Shown piece after piece: positions 42,946-52,177 of a stretch of DNA of 64,000 nucleotides. The translations under genes were made by a program, and so were the position numbers. The DNA comes from an uncultured Clostridia bacterium (lineage in GTDB: Bacteria; Bacillota; Clostridia; Christensenellales; Aristaeellaceae). The stretch covers positions 33,848 through 97,847 of the forward strand of contig CAMKNZ010000006.1 in assembly GCA_946414315.1 (NCBI GenBank), read 5' to 3'. The notes under the pieces are model-generated. The model had not been told where the DNA came from and made no database searches. It worked only from the letters and a program-made list of their open reading frames with translations. How positions within the stretch are numbered: the stretch's first letter is position 1; each line of letters begins with the position of its first letter.

Positions 42946-45465
42946 TTGCGAAACGGAATGAAGAGGGTGCTGGCGGTGCTGCTGGCGGCCTGCATGCTGC
43001 TGGCATGCGCGGCAGCCGCGGCGGATACCATGCACCGCGAAGTGGAAAACGACGCGCTCGATATGGAGGTGAGCGTCGGCTTCGACGGACGGGTCATCTA
43101 CGGGAAAACCATGCCTGTACGGGTAAGGATCCGGAACTTCGGGGATGACTTTGAAGGCGTGCTGGGCGTGAACGCCTATATCAGCACGAAGGAATACGAC
43201 CGCTTTGAGAAGGAAGTCTTTGTGCCTGCCGGATCAGAGCGGGAGTTTGAAGTGGACGTCAGCGTGTACGCCCGCCAGAAGACCTTTACCGCGGAACTGG
43301 TGAAGGACGGCGAGGTGGTCTGCGCGGCGAACGGGAAGCCGACCGCGACGGTCAATCCTTCCGCGCTGCTGATCGGCGTGCTCAGCACCCGGGCCCAGAG
43401 CCTGAAAAACCTGAACATCACCCTGGACAACGACGTGCTGGGACGGTTTGAACTGTGGGAAACGATCCCGCTGACTCCGGACACGTTCCCGGAAGACACG
43501 GACCTGATGAACAGTTTCGGGCTCATGGTGTTTGACGACATCGATCCGGCGTCCCTTTCGCAGAAGCAGCAGGACCTGCTGGACAGCTGGCTCCGCCGCG
43601 GACACATCCTGATCTGCGGAGGCGGCGCCACGGCAGCGCGGAATACCGCATATTTCGGCAGATATACCGGCCTGCAGATGGAAGAGGTTACGTCTTCCTC
43701 CGCGGTGCTGGAAAACCTGGAGCGGCTGCTGGGCCGCTCCGTGAGCGGAAACAAGCCGGCATGCGCGCTGGCGAAATACAGCGGCAGCGGGGAGCCGCTG
43801 GCGAAAGATACGGAATCCGGCTGCGGCCTGATCTGGCGGACCGCCGTCAGCGGCGGACGGATCTATACCACTGCCTTCGAAATGGGCGACGCACGGCTGA
43901 ACAGCGAGTTCCTGATGAGCTATTTCTGGCAGCAGCTGCTGGTGAACCAGGATCAGTCGGTCTACAGCGCCCTGATGTACAACAACTCGGACGCTTATAG
44001 CTCCGCCACGGTGAGCGCGGGTTATTCCACACAGGTCGATGCGAAGAGTTATCTGCTGGCCGGGCTGCTGATCGTGCTGGGCATACTGGTGGTCAGCTGC
44101 GTGCTGTGGACAGTGCTGAAAAAGAAGGACAAACGCCAGTGGATGTGGCTGGCACTGCCGGTGACCGCTGTGATTGCGGCGGTCAGCATCCTGCTGGTAT
44201 CCTCGGGCGCGGAGACCAACCGGCCGCTGGCGGTGATCGCGGACAACCTGGTGCAGGACAGTACCGGCACGATCCGGAATTACAGCGGCATTTCCGTTGC
44301 CGCGCCTGAATTCGGCCGCCACAGCTACAGCGCGGCCGGCACGACCCTGCATATCCAGTACTATGATTATGTGGATTACGACGAGGAAGAAGACGAAAAG
44401 AAACGCGAGGAACCGGATACCCTGCGGACCTGCTTCAAGGCGGGCGGTGAGAACAGCATAACGGCGGAGAGCGTCACGCCCTGGCAGATGATCAACCTGG
44501 CCGCCAGCAGTCCCGCACAGATCCAGGGGCAGGTGACCGGATCGCTCTGGATGGAAGAGGACGGCCTGCACGGCGAGGTTGTGAATGAAACAGATACCCG
44601 CTTCGCGGCCGGCTGGGTCGTGACGACGTACGGCTTTGTTTCCGTACCGGCGCTGGCGCCCGGTGAAAAAGCGGATTTTCTGATGACCCGGAAATCGATG
44701 GATCCGCAGAACCAGATATATGTGGACGGCGGACTGTATCCTGACCATCCGAACCTGTATTCGGTGATCAACGACGCGGCGGGATACAGCAGTCCCAATT
44801 CCAACCTGTCGGCCCAGGAACGGCGGGACCGGGAACTGATCAGTTCCATGGTCAACGGCGCGGCGGACGTGCTGCGCCAGGGCAGCGGCAGCATGTCCTA
44901 CAGCGGCAATGAGAGCGCGATGTTCCTGTTCGCCGCAAGGCCGGAGAACGTGCAGGGATCCGAGCTGAAGGTGGACGGGGTTCCGGTCATACAGAAAACG
45001 AGCCTGACGATGATGACGGCGGAACTGCCGTTCAACGCCGTAGGCCGTACCGGCGTGGTCTTCCGCAGCGCGGGGATGGATGTTCCGGAACGGGTGGAGA
45101 TTGACGAGCAGAAGCTGCCCACGGACGAGCTGGTCCAGAACACGAGACAGCAGTATTACCATTCGCTGAACGAAACCCCGACGTTCCGATTCACCCTGAA
45201 GGATATTGACGGAGTGAAACTGGAAAATATGCAGGTGATGATCGACAGCTATTACGGGAACCTGACCAAGGTCTACGCCCTGAACGCCAAAGACCGGCAG
45301 TGGATCGAGATCAGCGTGAACACGGATATCTGGGATCCCGGACGTTTTATCGATGAAGAGGGGAGACTGTATATCCAGTTCCGCAGCGATACGCAGGATA
45401 TATACGCGGATATCGCTACGCCCCTGATCAGCCTTGAAGGGAGGGTGGAGCATGCTGAAAATTGA
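42946..45465 (+). CDS. Large exported, membrane-anchored protein of the MoxR/VWA operon
   Basis: 839 aa if TTG 42946 is used: GGGGAGG ends 8 bases before it, whereas ATG 42958 would be 20 bases away. Signal sequence LAVLLAACMLLACAAA carries a possible lipobox (LLAC). The first 350 residues are extracytoplasmic, with a beta-sandwich-like start (MPVRVRIRNFGDDFEGVLGV) and a GATase/ThuA-like segment (LMVFDDIDPASLSQKQQDLL, GHILICGGG). Two hydrophobic stretches near 365-425 bracket a charged loop KKKDKRQW; the C-terminal 400 residues look extracytoplasmic. No named family. First gene of an eight-gene run; the next start overlaps its end by 14 bases. Confidence 0.8.
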   Translation: MRNGMKRVLAVLLAACMLLACAAAAADTMHREVENDALDMEVSVGFDGRVIYGKTMPVRVRIRNFGDDFEGVLGVNAYISTKEYDRFEKEVFVPAGSEREFEVDVSVYARQKTFTAELVKDGEVVCAANGKPTATVNPSALLIGVLSTRAQSLKNLNITLDNDVLGRFELWETIPLTPDTFPEDTDLMNSFGLMVFDDIDPASLSQKQQDLLDSWLRRGHILICGGGATAARNTAYFGRYTGLQMEEVTSSSAVLENLERLLGRSVSGNKPACALAKYSGSGEPLAKDTESGCGLIWRTAVSGGRIYTTAFEMGDARLNSEFLMSYFWQQLLVNQDQSVYSALMYNNSDAYSSATVSAGYSTQVDAKSYLLAGLLIVLGILVVSCVLWTVLKKKDKRQWMWLALPVTAVIAAVSILLVSSGAETNRPLAVIADNLVQDSTGTIRNYSGISVAAPEFGRHSYSAAGTTLHIQYYDYVDYDEEEDEKKREEPDTLRTCFKAGGENSITAESVTPWQMINLAASSPAQIQGQVTGSLWMEEDGLHGEVVNETDTRFAAGWVVTTYGFVSVPALAPGEKADFLMTRKSMDPQNQIYVDGGLYPDHPNLYSVINDAAGYSSPNSNLSAQERRDRELISSMVNGAADVLRQGSGSMSYSGNESAMFLFAARPENVQGSELKVDGVPVIQKTSLTMMTAELPFNAVGRTGVVFRSAGMDVPERVEIDEQKLPTDELVQNTRQQYYHSLNETPTFRFTLKDIDGVKLENMQVMIDSYYGNLTKVYALNAKDRQWIEISVNTDIWDPGRFIDEEGRLYIQFRSDTQDIYADIATPLISLEGRVEHAEN

Positions 45466-46390
45466 CAATCTGACGAAGAATTACGGCTCTTTTCCCGCGC
45501 TGAAAGGACTGAACCTGGAGATCCCGGACGGCGCGCTGCACGGCTTTGTGGGCCCCAACGGCGCCGGCAAGACCACGACCATGCGCATCCTGGCCACCCT
45601 GATGAAGCCCACCTCCGGTACTGCCTATGTGGACGGGACGGACGTGGTGAAGGACGGGCAGAAAGCCCGGAAACTGGTGGGCTACATGCCGGACTTCTTC
45701 GGTGTGTATGACAGCCTGAAATGCTGGGAATACCTGGACTTTTACGCCCGGTGTTACCGGATCGGCGCGGAGGAGCGGAAAACGATGACGCGCCGGCTGC
45801 TGGAACTGGTGCAGCTGGAAGAAAAGGAAGACGAATATGTGGACGCGCTGAGCCGCGGCATGAAGCAGCGGCTGTGCCTGGCGCGCAGCCTCATCCACGA
45901 TCCGAAGCTGCTGATCCTGGACGAGCCCGCCTCCGGCATGGACCCCCGGGCCCGGGCGGAGATGAAGGGCATCCTGCGGACCCTGCGGGAGATGGGAAAG
46001 ACCGTCCTGATATCTTCCCATATCCTGCCGGAACTGGCGGAAATGTGCGACAGCCTGACGATCCTGGACCACGGGGAACTGGTGTTCTCCGGCAGCGTGG
46101 AAGCGCTGAACGACAAGATGAACGGCAACGCGCCGCTGGATATCCGCCTGACGGAAGGCTGCGGCGAGGAGAACGTGGAGGCGGCGGTCCGCTGCCTGAA
46201 GGAAATGCCCGCGGTGACCGAGATCCTGCGGGAAGAACCGTACCTGCTTCGGATCCGGCTGGAAAACGGCGCTGACGTCTGTACGGACGTGCTGAGGCAG
46301 CTGGTGATGAAGGGCGTGCCGGTGAGCGATTTCCACCGTGCACCGATGAACCTCGAAAAGGTCTTTATGGAGGTGACGCAGGGTGCTTAA
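45452..46390 (+). CDS. ABC transporter ATP-binding protein
   Basis: 312 aa from ATG 45452 (AAGGGAGGGTGG upstream). Walker A GPNGAGKTT at residues 34-42, signature LSRGMKQRL near 134, Walker B LLILDEPASGMDPRARAEM near 153, and the switch His in ISSHILPEL. The C-terminal 90 residues form the extra domain usual in drug/lipid or CcmA/GldA-type exporters (YhaQ/NatA-like). It pairs with the permease that follows (8-base overlap). Substrate unknown; the operon context suggests envelope assembly. Confidence 0.95.
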   Translation: MLKIDNLTKNYGSFPALKGLNLEIPDGALHGFVGPNGAGKTTTMRILATLMKPTSGTAYVDGTDVVKDGQKARKLVGYMPDFFGVYDSLKCWEYLDFYARCYRIGAEERKTMTRRLLELVQLEEKEDEYVDALSRGMKQRLCLARSLIHDPKLLILDEPASGMDPRARAEMKGILRTLREMGKTVLISSHILPELAEMCDSLTILDHGELVFSGSVEALNDKMNGNAPLDIRLTEGCGEENVEAAVRCLKEMPAVTEILREEPYLLRIRLENGADVCTDVLRQLVMKGVPVSDFHRAPMNLEKVFMEVTQGA

Positions 46391-47294
46391 TCCGATCATG
46401 GCCTTCTCGGCCACCAGACGCATGCGTTCTTTCAAGACCATGCTGATCGTGATCGCTTACGTGGCGGCGCTGCTGCTGCTTGCGCTCGCGTTCCTCGGTT
46501 CCTTTATCCCGGACGCGGTCTACCTGAACACCATGACCCGGGGCCCGATGTGTTACCTGGCGCTGCTGATCGCCCAGTTCACGCTGATCATCCTGATCGC
46601 GCCGGCAATGACGTCCGCTTCCATCGCCGGAGAGCGGGAACGCCAGACGCTGGACCTGCTGCTGGTGACGAATACCGGATCCTTCCGGATCGCGATCGGC
46701 AAGGTGATGGAGAGTTTTGCCGTGCTGGCCCTGCTGATCGTCTGCGGCCTGCCGGTGATGAGCCTGTGCCTGCTGACCGGCGGCGTTTCCCTGGTGCAGA
46801 TCCTGATCGGGGAACTGTTCCTGCTGGCGGAAGCGTTCGCCTGCGTATCGATCGGCGTATTCTGTTCGTCGGTTGCCCGCAGTACGGTACTCAGCGGCGT
46901 GCTCAGCTACCTGGTGATTATCCTGGTGGGCGTGATCACGGCGCTGCCGTTCCTGTTCGGCTATCCCCAGAAAATCACAGACGTGGTTTATGACCGGTCG
47001 CTGTACGCGGCGCTGACGCCCGGAGAGGCGAGAATAATGATCAGCCCGCTGCTGTATATGAACCCGGGCTTCGGACTATTGTCCCTGGTGCAGGGCGAAC
47101 TGCATGTGCTCACTTCTTATACCGAGTACATGGGCTGGGGCCGGATTCTGTGCACCTGGCGCATGGCGGACCGGGCCGGATGGGTCTTTATTGCCCTGGC
47201 CTCCGCGGTCGGTATGCTGGTGATCGCGGCGATCCTGATCGGCCTGGCGTCGCTGATGATCCGCAAAGGCCATAAAACAAAAAGCAACGGATAA
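46383..47294 (+). CDS. ABC-2 type permease
   Basis: 303 aa, starting with GTG 46383 that overlaps the ATPase stop and has GGAGGTGA upstream. About six transmembrane helices (roughly residues 18-42, 58-85, 112-135, 145-165, 175-200, 265-290). The ASIAGERERQTLDLLLVTN segment after helix 2 is the hallmark coupling region of ABC-2/GldF-NatB-like permeases. With the ATPase it would form an exporter or a membrane-complex organiser. Confidence 0.92.
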   Translation: MLNPIMAFSATRRMRSFKTMLIVIAYVAALLLLALAFLGSFIPDAVYLNTMTRGPMCYLALLIAQFTLIILIAPAMTSASIAGERERQTLDLLLVTNTGSFRIAIGKVMESFAVLALLIVCGLPVMSLCLLTGGVSLVQILIGELFLLAEAFACVSIGVFCSSVARSTVLSGVLSYLVIILVGVITALPFLFGYPQKITDVVYDRSLYAALTPGEARIMISPLLYMNPGFGLLSLVQGELHVLTSYTEYMGWGRILCTWRMADRAGWVFIALASAVGMLVIAAILIGLASLMIRKGHKTKSNG

Positions 47295-47312
47295 ATATTC
47301 CCTGGGAGTTTT

Positions 47313-48716
47313 ATGAAGGAAGTACTGAAGGCGCTGAGACTGGTGAAGCACCGGATCCGCCGGAACAGGTTTTTACGGGGCGCCGCGGCCGGACTGGCCG
47401 CGGGGCTCGCGGCTGCTGTGATCCTGCAGGCAGCCGCATTCTTCGTGCCCGTACCCGACCGGGGCCTGTGGGCCGCAGCAGCTGCGGCAGCGGTTATGCT
47501 GCTGACCGCGCTGGGAAACGCGGCGCGTCCCGTGAAAGACATGACGGCGGCACAGGCGGCGGATGCCTGCGGCCTGAAAGAACGGACAGTGACCGCCCTG
47601 GAAGGCGGAGACGAACCGATCCGGCAGCTGCAGCGGCAGGATGCCCGCAGAGCGCTGGAAGCGCTGAACGTGAAACAGATCCGGCCGGGCAGCGTGAAAA
47701 AAGCACTGCTTGCGGCAATGGGCTGCGCGGTACTGCTGGGTACGCTGCTGCTGATCCCGAACGCGCAGGACACTGAAGCGGCGGCCCGAAAGGCGCTGAA
47801 CAGGACCCTGCAGGAAGGACGGAAAACGATCGAACAGGCGGCGGAGGATGACGAGGAGAGGCTGCCGGACGAGAAAAAGAGCGAGCTGCGGAAGATCACC
47901 GCGGACCTGAACCGGGAGCTGGGCGAGAGCCGCGACGCGGCGGACGCGCTGGTAGCGCTGGACAAGGCGGAGCAGCGGCTGGAACAGATGCGGCAGGAGA
48001 CGGCCGGGGACAAGACGGACGGCAGCGGCGCTTCAGGCGAAGCCGGCAGCGGTGAAAAGACCGGGAATGCCGAAGGGAAAGGCGAAGGAGAAAACGCCGG
48101 CCAGGCGGTAGACGGCCAGGCCGGAACAGCGTCCTCAGCATCCGCCGGGACAGCCGCGCAGTTGCAGACCCTGGAAGCGCTGACAGCCCTGAAAGGCGCG
48201 GTGAACCCCTCCCTGCAGGCAGGAAACGGCATCCAGGGAATTGAAGGGAAAAACGGAACGCCTGTCGGGCAGGCCGGGACGGGAACCGGAAACGGACAGA
48301 CCGGGCAGAACGGCGCCGGCAGCGGAAAGAATCCCGGCGGCAAGACCGGCGGCGGAGCCGGTGAAGGCACCACCAACGAGGAACAGCAGGGCGACGGAAA
48401 CAGCAGCAGCGGGATCGTCAAGGGGAACCGGGATCCGCGCTACAAAGAGGTCCAGTATGAGACCATCTATGATCCGGAACACATCGACAAAGACAAGCAG
48501 GATGTGATGACGGAACAGTTCCGGACGAGCGACGAAGGCTCCGCACAGATCGAGACCGGTCCGGGCAGGGGTAACCTGAACGGAGACGTACCCTGGGGAG
48601 AAGCCCTGCAGGAATACGCTGATACGGAGGCCCGCGCGGCGGACCGGGAAAACCTGACGACGCAGGAAAGACAATGGGTCAATGATTACTATAAACTGCT
48701 GACCGAACAGCAGTGA
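47313..48716 (+). CDS. Membrane protein with coiled coil and Gly/Gln-rich linker
   Basis: 467 aa. Two hydrophobic hairpins at about residues 22-47 and 50-68, another at about 130-147, then a charged helical region (155-235) likely to form a coiled coil. A long low-complexity stretch follows (about 240-375: Gly, Ser, Thr, Gln, Asn-rich, e.g. GTGTGNGQTGQNGAGSGKN). A more ordered C-terminus is DPRYKEVQYETIYDPEHIDK onward. No family recognised, though the two-hairpin plus helical layout recalls DUF4175-like proteins of MoxR/BatA loci. GGGAG precedes the start; moxR follows 21 bases later. Confidence 0.75.
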   Translation: MKEVLKALRLVKHRIRRNRFLRGAAAGLAAGLAAAVILQAAAFFVPVPDRGLWAAAAAAAVMLLTALGNAARPVKDMTAAQAADACGLKERTVTALEGGDEPIRQLQRQDARRALEALNVKQIRPGSVKKALLAAMGCAVLLGTLLLIPNAQDTEAAARKALNRTLQEGRKTIEQAAEDDEERLPDEKKSELRKITADLNRELGESRDAADALVALDKAEQRLEQMRQETAGDKTDGSGASGEAGSGEKTGNAEGKGEGENAGQAVDGQAGTASSASAGTAAQLQTLEALTALKGAVNPSLQAGNGIQGIEGKNGTPVGQAGTGTGNGQTGQNGAGSGKNPGGKTGGGAGEGTTNEEQQGDGNSSSGIVKGNRDPRYKEVQYETIYDPEHIDKDKQDVMTEQFRTSDEGSAQIETGPGRGNLNGDVPWGEALQEYADTEARAADRENLTTQERQWVNDYYKLLTEQQ

Positions 48717-48737
48717 CCGAAGGAAAGGATAAAAAAC

Positions 48738-49721
<984 letters not shown>

Positions 49722-49723
49722 AC

Positions 49724-50575
49724 ATGCTGACAGACAGTTTTCTTTCACGGCTGGATACGCTGAGCCTGGCCATGCGCGGAAGGGCGCAGGGCGGGGCGGG
49801 CGGCAGCCGCAGGTCCCGGCAGACCGGTTCTTCCGCTGAGTTTTCGGACTACCGGGAATATGTTCCGGGCGACGATATCCGGCGCCTGGACTGGAACGCG
49901 TATGCCCGTTTTGACAAGCTGTTCCTGAAACTCTTTATGGAGGAGCAGGAATCGCTGGTTACGGTGCTGCTGGACGCCAGCGCTTCCATGGCGGCAAAGT
50001 GGGCCTCGGCCCGGTCCGCGGCGGAGGCGGTCGGCTATCTGGCGCTGACAGGCGGCGACCGGCTGAACATCCAGGTCCTGAAAAACGGACGTGCGTTGCG
50101 GTCCCCGCAGCTTTCCGGCCGGGCGGCGTTCCCACGGCTGACCGGATTTCTGGACACCTGCGCGCCGGACGGGAACGAAGGCACGCTGACCGAAGCCGTG
50201 AAGCACACGGAAGGGCTGAAGAAAGGCCTGTGCTTCCTGATCACCGACGGATATACCGAGGACGCATTGAAGGAAGCGCTGGACTATCTGCGCTACCTGA
50301 AGCAGGAAACCGCGGTGGTCCAGGTACTGTCGGGAGAAGAACTGCGGCCGGATTACGCCGGCGCCGTCCGCCTGACGGACAGCGAGAGCGGCGAGAAGCT
50401 GGACCTGCTGGCTGACCGGGCCGCGCTGGACGCCTATCGGGACGCACTGACGGATTTCCTGAAGAGCGTCCGTGAAAACTGCGCGTCCCGGGAGGCCCCC
50501 TATATGCTGCTGGACAGCGAAAAATCTTTTGAGGAGAGTTTTATTCCGCTTTTGTCACAAAGCAGAATGATCTGA
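49724..50575 (+). CDS. DUF58 protein
   Basis: 283 aa. The DUF58 core RRSRQTGSSAEFSDYREYVP then GDDIRRLDWNAYARFDKLFL is followed by a VWA-like half with a partial MIDAS, VLLDASASM, and LITDGYTEDAL. These proteins always travel with MoxR ATPases and are thought to be part of the substrate or adaptor complex. It starts 2 bases after moxR. The arrangement MoxR, DUF58, BatA, VWA is standard. Confidence 0.93.
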   Translation: MLTDSFLSRLDTLSLAMRGRAQGGAGGSRRSRQTGSSAEFSDYREYVPGDDIRRLDWNAYARFDKLFLKLFMEEQESLVTVLLDASASMAAKWASARSAAEAVGYLALTGGDRLNIQVLKNGRALRSPQLSGRAAFPRLTGFLDTCAPDGNEGTLTEAVKHTEGLKKGLCFLITDGYTEDALKEALDYLRYLKQETAVVQVLSGEELRPDYAGAVRLTDSESGEKLDLLADRAALDAYRDALTDFLKSVRENCASREAPYMLLDSEKSFEESFIPLLSQSRMI

Positions 50576-50578
50576 GCA

Positions 50579-52177
50579 ATGCTTCATTTTTTATCCCCGG
50601 GCTTTGCCTGGGCGCTGGCGGCGCCGGCGCTGATCCTGGTGCTCTACCTGCTGCGCAGGAGATTCCTGCCGCGGCAGGTTCCGTCTGTCTTTCTCTGGCG
50701 GAAGAGCGTAAAGGATTACGCGGCAAACCGGCCTTTCCAGCGGCTGATGAAGAACCTGCTGCTGCCGCTGCAGATCCTGGCGGCGCTGGCCCTGGCGCTG
50801 GCGCTGATGCGCCCGGCGATCCCCGGCGGAACGGCCGGAAAGACCGTGCTGATCTTTGACGTTTCCGGCAGCATGCAGGCGGAGAGCGCGGGGCGCAGCC
50901 GGCTGGACCTGGCGAAGGAAGAGGCGCTGGCACTGATGCGTACGCTGCCGGCGGAGGAAAAGATCACCGTACTGGCGGCCGGAGAAGAAACGGAGCGTCT
51001 GGCCCTGAACGCGGAACGGGAGGAAGCGGAAAAGGCGGTAGCCTCCGTAACCTGCGGAAGGTACGGCGCGGACCTGGACCGGGCTCTTGCCCTGGCAGAC
51101 GCGGTTGCCCGGGACGGGGAGGCAGAAACCGGCGCGAATGTGATTGTGTATTCGGACAGCTTTCGGCGCAGCCAGGTTACAGTCCGGGGCGGCGCGTTTG
51201 CCTTGACCATCGTCAACTGCGGCGAAGGAGCGGAGAACCGTGCGGTCTATTCCCTTGAGGCGTCGGACGGACAGGCTTTTGCCCGGGTCGCGAACTTCGG
51301 GGAAGACTGCAGCGTGTCGCTGACCTGTGAGGCGGACGGCGTGCTGTGCGACGCTCGGGAAGCAGAGGTCCCTGCCGGAGAGACGGCCGGGATCAGTTTC
51401 GCAATCCCGGAGACGGCAGAGCATGTGCGCGTCAGCCTGCGCGAAAAGGACGCCCTGGCCGCGGACAACACGGCGGAGGCCGCGGTAAAGCACGCCGTGA
51501 CAAGAACCGTGGCGGTGACCTCGGACAGCGTGTTCCTGGAGAGCGCCCTGCGGGTGCACCCGGACCTGACCGTGGTACGGACAGAGGTGAAAGCGCTTCC
51601 CTCCACACAGGCGGACCTGTATATTCTCGGTACTGATCCCCTGATCGTAACAACGGCGCTGCCAGAAGAGGGATACGATCCGGAGGCGGCCGGTTTCGGT
51701 CCGTTCACCTGGAAGGCGGAGGAGACCGAAGTAAGCGGGTATCCCGTACCGGCAATCTCAGACTGCCCGCTGACGAAGGGCCTGACGATGAAGGACGTGT
51801 TCTTCCGCAGCGTACGGCCGGTGAGCGGCGGCAAAGCCGCCGTGAGCCTGAACGGAGAAGCCGTGATCGCCTACGCTGACGGCGCGGCGGTGCTGGGCTT
51901 CGACCTGCACAATTCCAACCTTCCGCTGAAATATGATTTTCCCGTGCTGATCCAGAATACGCTGGACTGGCTGCTGCCCGCCGAAACGACCGGCGGCGAC
52001 GATACTGAAAAACTGATGCCGATGGCCGAAAGCGACGTGCGCATGGTGGCGCCGGACGACGAGGCGGATACGGCGCAGACCCGGAGCGACCAGGGAAGGG
52101 AACTGACGGCGATCCTGCTGGCGGTCTTCCTGGTGCTGCTGCTGGCGGAGATGGGGGTGAGCCGGTATGTCGGTTGA
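50579..52177 (+). CDS. BatA-like membrane VWA protein
   Basis: 532 aa. An N-terminal BatA segment has two hydrophobic helices (about residues 6-24 and 58-78) with RRRFLPRQVPSVFLWRKS between them. A VWA domain follows with MIDAS DVSGSM at about residue 96 (DxSxS intact) and TLPAEEKITVLAAG. The region 220-480 is beta-rich, with a possible GATase-like part. A C-terminal transmembrane helix (about 507-525) leaves a short tail. It overlaps the following VWA gene by 11 bases. Expected to sit in the membrane with its VWA domain facing the partner complex. Confidence 0.92.
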   Translation: MLHFLSPGFAWALAAPALILVLYLLRRRFLPRQVPSVFLWRKSVKDYAANRPFQRLMKNLLLPLQILAALALALALMRPAIPGGTAGKTVLIFDVSGSMQAESAGRSRLDLAKEEALALMRTLPAEEKITVLAAGEETERLALNAEREEAEKAVASVTCGRYGADLDRALALADAVARDGEAETGANVIVYSDSFRRSQVTVRGGAFALTIVNCGEGAENRAVYSLEASDGQAFARVANFGEDCSVSLTCEADGVLCDAREAEVPAGETAGISFAIPETAEHVRVSLREKDALAADNTAEAAVKHAVTRTVAVTSDSVFLESALRVHPDLTVVRTEVKALPSTQADLYILGTDPLIVTTALPEEGYDPEAAGFGPFTWKAEETEVSGYPVPAISDCPLTKGLTMKDVFFRSVRPVSGGKAAVSLNGEAVIAYADGAAVLGFDLHNSNLPLKYDFPVLIQNTLDWLLPAETTGGDDTEKLMPMAESDVRMVAPDDEADTAQTRSDQGRELTAILLAVFLVLLLAEMGVSRYVG